From: Clostridia bacterium
GTDB taxonomy: Bacteria; Bacillota; Clostridia; Oscillospirales; CAG-272
DNA length: 64,000 bases
Assembly (NCBI GenBank): GCA_017464565.1
Contig: JAFTZH010000035.1
Coordinates: 1 to 64,000 of the forward strand
Direction of reading: 5' to 3'
Part shown: one piece after another, positions 60,232 to 64,000 of the stretch
Layout of the letters: every line of letters starts with the position of its first letter
How positions within the stretch are numbered: the stretch's first letter is position 1
Translations under genes and position numbers: made by a program
The notes under the pieces: generated by a model
What the model was told of the DNA's origin: nothing
The model's database searches: none
Seen by the model: the letters and a program-made list of their open reading frames with translations, nothing else

Positions 60232-61464
60232 ATGAACGTATTAGTTGTAAACGCAGGTTCAAGCTCGCTGAAATATCAGCTTTTTGACACCAACACGGAC
60301 ACCGTTCTCGCAAAAGGTATATGCGAGAGAATCGGTATTGAAGGCTCTAAAATAGAGCACAAGCAGCTCATAAAAGGTCTTAAGAGCGTAAAGGAAGTCC
60401 CTATGACCGACCACTCGGTAGCTATGCAGCTCGTAGTTGAGATGCTTACCGATAAGGAAGTAGGCTGTATCTCGAGTATGGACGAGATAGAGGCTGTCGG
60501 ACACCGCGTAGTACACGGAGGAGATTACTTCTCAAAATCCATATTGCTCACCGACGACGTTCTCGACAAGCTCGAATGCTGCCGTGATTTCGCTCCTCTT
60601 CACACAGGCGCTCACATTATGGGAATCAAGGGCTGTCTTGCCGTTATGCCCACGAAGCCGCAGGTTCTCGTTTTCGACACGGCGTTCCACCAGACTATGA
60701 AGCCCGAGGCTTTCGTTTACGCGCTTCCCTACGAATATTACGAAAAGTACGGTATACGCCGCTACGGTATGCACGGAACCTCTCACAGATACGTAAGCGC
60801 AGAAATGGCAAAGCTTCTTGATAAGCCTCTTGAGGAAACCAAGATAGTTACCTGCCATATAGGAAACGGCTCGTCCATTTCCGCGGTAAAGGGAGGATGC
60901 GTCGTAGACACCTCTATGGGCTTTACTCCTCTCGCGGGCGTTGAAATGGGCACTCGCTGCGGAGATATCGACCCCGCCATAGTTCCTTACGTTATGGAAA
61001 AAGAAGGACTCTCCCCCGCAGAAATAAACGACGTTATGAACAAGAAATCGGGATTCCTCGGAGTATCCGGATTTTCCTCCGACTCACGCGACCTTGAGCA
61101 GGCTATTGCCGACGGTCCTTCCAATCCCAATTACGAGAGAGCTTCCCTCGCCGTCAACATACTCAAGCACCAGATAAAGAAATTTATCGGAGCTTACGCC
61201 GCTATAATGAACGGACTTGACGCCGTGGTATTTACTGCGGGTATAGGCGAGAACAACTCTCATCTCCGCGAGATAATATGCGAGGATATGGAATTCCTCG
61301 GAATCGAGATAGACAAGGAAGTAAACGAAAAAGCCGTTCGCCAGCCTAACACCGTTAAGCTCTCAACCGACGCGTCGAAGACTGCCGTTTATCTCATTCC
61401 CACCAACGAGGAGCTGGTTATCGCGAGAGATACCGCAGAGCTTGCAAAAAGCGTAAATAAATAA
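60232..61464 (+). CDS. ackA: Acetate kinase
   Basis: 410 residues. VNAGSSSLKYQLFD (5-18), HRVVHGG (about 88-94), VFDTAFHQTM, YGIRRYGMHGTSHRYV, HIGNGSSISAVKGG, GEMGTRCGDIDP-type (VEMGTRCGDIDP) and FTAGIGENN are present; catalytic Asp and Arg are kept. It converts acetyl phosphate and ADP to acetate and ATP, the main energy-yielding step of acetogenic fermentation. No pta gene next to it. GGAGG about 12 nt before the ATG. Confidence 0.97.
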   Translation: MNVLVVNAGSSSLKYQLFDTNTDTVLAKGICERIGIEGSKIEHKQLIKGLKSVKEVPMTDHSVAMQLVVEMLTDKEVGCISSMDEIEAVGHRVVHGGDYFSKSILLTDDVLDKLECCRDFAPLHTGAHIMGIKGCLAVMPTKPQVLVFDTAFHQTMKPEAFVYALPYEYYEKYGIRRYGMHGTSHRYVSAEMAKLLDKPLEETKIVTCHIGNGSSISAVKGGCVVDTSMGFTPLAGVEMGTRCGDIDPAIVPYVMEKEGLSPAEINDVMNKKSGFLGVSGFSSDSRDLEQAIADGPSNPNYERASLAVNILKHQIKKFIGAYAAIMNGLDAVVFTAGIGENNSHLREIICEDMEFLGIEIDKEVNEKAVRQPNTVKLSTDASKTAVYLIPTNEELVIARDTAELAKSVNK

Positions 61465-61485
61465 TTACATATTAAGCTCTTTCAG

Positions 61486-61520
61486 CACAGGATACCGACG
61501 CGTCGGTATCCTGTGTTTTT
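61486..61520 (+). terminator. Intrinsic terminator of ackA
   Basis: A 13-bp stem (61486-61498 with 61503-61515), CGCG loop, then TTTTTT. Confidence 0.92.
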
Positions 61521-61606
61521 TACGTAGAATATTGTAACACAAAGATTTACAAAAATCAACAGCTATCAAATATCTTTAACTTTAAGTAACTTTTTTTGCG
61601 TAGCTC

Positions 61607-61635
61607 TTGATAAAAAAAACAAAATATGATATACT
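61607..61635 (+). promoter_or_regulatory. Sigma-A promoter of the plsY unit
   Basis: -35 TTGATA (61607-61612), 17-bp spacer, -10 TATACT (61630-61635) with extended TGA. Confidence 0.82.
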
Positions 61636-61674
61636 GTTTTAAATATGTTTTTATCCTCTGGAGGTATATATTTT

Positions 61675-62439
61675 ATGTCTTTATTCGATTTTTTCAGTAT
61701 TGGCATTTCGGGTTATCTAACCTCGGATAAGTTTGGCTTGAGCGAGGGCTGGACGATCGCGGTAATGATATCCGCCGCTCTTATATGCATAGTCGCTCCC
61801 TATCTTCTCGGAAGTATGAATTTCGCCATAATAATCTCAAAGAAAAGATACAAAGCCGACATACGAAGCTTCGGAAGCGGAAACGCGGGAGCCACCAATA
61901 TGATGCGTACCTTTGGAAAGGCGGCGGCAGGTCTTACCTTTCTAGGAGACGCTCTCAAGGCATTCGTCTCGGGAATGATCGGATATGCCGCTATGGGACA
62001 GTACGGCGTATACATCGCGGGACTTTTCTGTATTCTCGGACATATGTTCCCCGTATACTATAAGTTCAAGGGCGGAAAAGGCGTAGTTACCGCGGCGATA
62101 TCCATACTTATGTGCAACCCGCTCGTGTTCCTTATACTTTTCGTGATATTCGTGCTTATCGTGCTCGCGACCAGATATATATCTCTCGCGTCGGTTATGT
62201 GTATGCTCCTTTATCCCGTCGTTCTTGACCGTATCGAAAAGCTGCTCAACGGAGCTACCGGCGCTTACGTTATAATAGCGCTTATAAACGCCGTTCTCGT
62301 TATATTTATGCATAGAGAAAATATCAAGCGTCTGATACAAGGAAAGGAGAATAAATTTTCCTTTAAAAAGAGCGTGAAAGCCGAAGACAAAAAAGCGGAA
62401 AATACTGCCGACGTAAAGGTAAACGATAAAGATGAATAA
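61675..62439 (+). CDS. plsY: Glycerol-3-phosphate acyltransferase PlsY
   Basis: 254 residues, polytopic. PlsY motifs: LLGSMNFAIIISKK (about 43-56), RSFGSGNAGATNMMRTFGK (about 63-81) and GHMFPVYYKFKGGKGVVTAA (about 122-141). It acylates sn-glycerol 3-phosphate with acyl-phosphate at the membrane. The C-terminal ~40 residues are a charged, Lys/Glu-rich extension not usual in the family. ATG 61675 has GGAGG 10 nt upstream; an earlier ATG at 61645 has none. Overlaps the next gene by 8 nt. Confidence 0.93.
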   Translation: MSLFDFFSIGISGYLTSDKFGLSEGWTIAVMISAALICIVAPYLLGSMNFAIIISKKRYKADIRSFGSGNAGATNMMRTFGKAAAGLTFLGDALKAFVSGMIGYAAMGQYGVYIAGLFCILGHMFPVYYKFKGGKGVVTAAISILMCNPLVFLILFVIFVLIVLATRYISLASVMCMLLYPVVLDRIEKLLNGATGAYVIIALINAVLVIFMHRENIKRLIQGKENKFSFKKSVKAEDKKAENTADVKVNDKDE

Positions 62440-63628
62440 TAACTCCACCTCAAATCCCGTAAACACGGAAAAGCTCGCGTCGCTGATACTTCTCGCCGCC
62501 GAAAAGCAGTCGCTGAAAAAAGCCGTTTTTTCAAAGCCCGCCGATAAAACGATAGTCCGTATGGTAATGACAGTAAGAAATATTTCTTCAAAAAATCTTC
62601 TTCAAGCAGAATACTTTCACACCGACAACAAGGCAAAGCACAAAAATATCTCTTTTGAGGACGCGGAAATAGAGCTTTCGAAAATAATATCGGGCTTTTC
62701 ACAGATAAATCTCATTTGTACCGCAGGAAGCTGTGAATATAAGCTTTCAAAATCGGGAAGCTCGGTAATAATCGGAGAGAGCAAGCTCCGCCGGGCTCTG
62801 CTTGCCGACGGTATAGATAAGGTAAGCATTCAGAAAAATAATATCGAAAAAAAGCACGTTCTCGACGGCTCCGAGCCTTTTTTGAAGCTCCTCGGCATTT
62901 CCGACGAAAACGGACGAATATACGACAAAAAACAGCTCAAATTCCGTCAGATAAACCGCTTTGTAGAAATGATTCGGGATATCGAGGGCGAGCTTCCGAA
63001 GGGCGAAATATCCATATGCGACCTGTGCTGCGGAAAAAGCTATCTCTCGTTTGCCGTTTATCATTATTTCGCAAACGTTCTTAATTATAAGGTAACTATG
63101 GTGGGGGTAGACCTCAAATCAGACGTTATCGAATACTGCTCCGAGGTAGCCGAGAAGCTCGGCTTTGACGGCTTGCGCTTCGTATGCGGAAACGTACTCG
63201 ACTTTCAGGCTGAAGTTTTGCCCGATCTCGTCGTCTCTCTTCACGCCTGCGACACCGCGACCGATATCGTGCTCGACAAGGCGATAGAATGGAACACAAA
63301 AGTAATTCTCGCCACTCCCTGCTGTCATCACGAGCTTAACCATACGCTGAATTGCGGAAAGCTTTCCTTTATCGCGGAGCACTCTATGCTGAAGCAAAAA
63401 TTCTGCGACGCGGCAACCGACGCCCTGCGCCTTAAACGGCTTCAGTCCCGCGGATACCGCACGGCGGCACTTGAGCTTGTCGAAAGCGCTCCTAAAAACA
63501 TTATGCTACGCGCCGTAAAGACCTCAAGCGCCGATTCTCCGAGCGCGAAACGCGCAAAAGAAGAATACGAACTCGCCAAGGCTTTCCTGCTCGGCGCCGA
63601 TATTCCCACAAGCAGAGGTAACGAATGA
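62432..63628 (+). CDS. SAM-dependent methyltransferase (METTL25-like domain, PF13679 type)
   Basis: 398 residues. An N-terminal region (1-170) of unknown fold, then a Rossmann methyltransferase: ICDLCCGKSYLSFAVYHYF (about 193-211), VGVDLKSDVIEYC, VVSLHACDTATDIVLDKAI (about 268-286) and ATPCCHHELNH. The CCGKS...HACD...PCCHH pattern is that of PF13679 methyltransferases, whose substrate in bacteria I do not know. Overlaps plsY by 8 nt and the folC-like gene by 4 nt (ATGA). Confidence 0.85.
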   Translation: MNNNSTSNPVNTEKLASLILLAAEKQSLKKAVFSKPADKTIVRMVMTVRNISSKNLLQAEYFHTDNKAKHKNISFEDAEIELSKIISGFSQINLICTAGSCEYKLSKSGSSVIIGESKLRRALLADGIDKVSIQKNNIEKKHVLDGSEPFLKLLGISDENGRIYDKKQLKFRQINRFVEMIRDIEGELPKGEISICDLCCGKSYLSFAVYHYFANVLNYKVTMVGVDLKSDVIEYCSEVAEKLGFDGLRFVCGNVLDFQAEVLPDLVVSLHACDTATDIVLDKAIEWNTKVILATPCCHHELNHTLNCGKLSFIAEHSMLKQKFCDAATDALRLKRLQSRGYRTAALELVESAPKNIMLRAVKTSSADSPSAKRAKEEYELAKAFLLGADIPTSRGNE

Positions 63629-64000
63629 CCTATCATAACGCAGAAAAATATATAAGCTCCGCGCCGAAGGAAACGAGCGGAAAACACTCCTTTGACAGAA
63701 CGGAATACCTATGTACGCTTCTGAATATCCCCTACAAAAAGATAAATTACGTTCGCCTTGCGGGAAGCAACGGAAAAACCATTTGCTCGGCGCTTCTCTC
63801 CTCCGTGCTTTCAAAAGCGGGTTATAACGTCTGCACTCTTAATATGTCGGATTTGAGCGACCCAAAGGAAAACGTTCGCCGCAACACTCTGCCTATGACC
63901 GTATCGGAATTCAGCGAGACCGTCTCGGAAATATCCGCGGCGTGTACCCTGATGAAGCGAAATATAGAAGCCGCGCAAGCTTCGGTATCCGATACCGAGG
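63625..64000 (+). CDS. Folylpolyglutamate synthase-like Mur ligase (partial, runs off the window)
   Basis: Open frame from ATG 63625 to the window end, about 125 residues. SFDRTEYLCTLLNIPYKKINYVRLAGSNGKT contains the Mur-ligase P-loop as GSNGKT (FolC normally GTNGKGS), followed by CSALLSSVLSKAGYNVCTLNMSDL, matching FolC's position for switching to the next strand. The C-terminus is missing, so folate versus another Mur-ligase substrate is open. ATGA overlap with the methyltransferase implies coupling. Confidence 0.72.
   Translation, partial: MTYHNAEKYISSAPKETSGKHSFDRTEYLCTLLNIPYKKINYVRLAGSNGKTICSALLSSVLSKAGYNVCTLNMSDLSDPKENVRRNTLPMTVSEFSETVSEISAACTLMKRNIEAAQASVSDTE

Noticed and set aside
1-64000. 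Prophage, integrative element or CRISPR array
   Set aside because: No integrase, transposase, phage structural gene, repeat-spacer pattern or attachment-site duplication was seen.

Overview
The window looks like a chromosomal segment of an uncultured, spore-capable member of the Clostridia (Bacillota), plausibly a gut Oscillospirales/Eubacteriales lineage. The grounds are a SpoVT-type sporulation regulator, Gram-positive lipoproteins and secreted proteins without outer-membrane machinery, strong GGAGG ribosome binding sites, a leader upstream of rplS that resembles the Firmicutes L19 leader, and Firmicutes gene orders (miaB-ricA-mutS-mutL; nusB-xseA-xseB-ispA-tlyA-nadK-argR-recN). Species cannot be read from the sequence. 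Nothing resembling an rRNA, tRNA, CRISPR array, prophage or insertion sequence was seen.

Region 1 (1-30350) is accessory and devoted to extracellular substrates. It consists of two parallel 'divergons'. Each has an AraC-family regulator on the + strand and a long divergent operon on the - strand. Divergon A (1498-15877) has AraC plus a xylulokinase on +. Its - operon encodes a sialidase-like propeller, a DUF2961/GH172 enzyme, a secreted multidomain protein, a 60-residue peptide, a C-terminally anchored surface protein, a sugar-binding lipoprotein, two tandem TIM-barrel hydrolase-like paralogues (one lipoprotein, one without a signal) and an HpcH-type aldolase. Divergon B (16616-30276) has AraC plus three tandem endonuclease/exonuclease/phosphatase (EEP) fold proteins on +. 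Its - operon encodes a sugar-binding lipoprotein, a metallo-beta-lactamase lipoprotein, a secreted multidomain protein ending in an EEP domain, a 46-residue peptide, a C-terminally anchored surface protein and a Gfo/Idh/MocA oxidoreductase. A DegT-type aminotransferase lies at the left edge, and spoVT sits between the two divergons.

The most interesting signal is a three-gene cassette present once in each divergon: large secreted protein, then a tiny peptide, then a surface protein with a Thr/Ala linker, a Gly-Cys-Gly motif, a membrane helix and a Lys tail. The two peptides (8807-8989 and 19765-19905) align without gaps over a 20-position N-terminal block containing YxxPE and over a 16-position C-terminal block ending in Trp. 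Only the middle linker differs. This is the layout of a leader-plus-core precursor or a sorting tag. I recognise no named system that matches it.

Region 2 (30368-64000) is mostly core housekeeping, largely on the - strand: rplS, a polysaccharide flippase, yebC, argS, recN, argR, nadK, tlyA, a YuiD-like protein, ispA, xseB, xseA, a TsaD-like paralogue, nusB, glyQS, pmbA/tldD, tgt, mutL, mutS, ricA-like, miaB and tmcAL. A short + strand set (a DUF3021-like membrane protein that probably lacks an AUG start, an SGNH-hydrolase lipoprotein and a DUF4358-like lipoprotein) interrupts it. The + strand then carries ackA, plsY, a methyltransferase and a truncated folylpolyglutamate-synthase-like gene at the right edge. 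Thirteen sigma-A-type promoters with 17-bp spacers and eight or nine intrinsic terminators can be placed by eye and agree with this operon plan.
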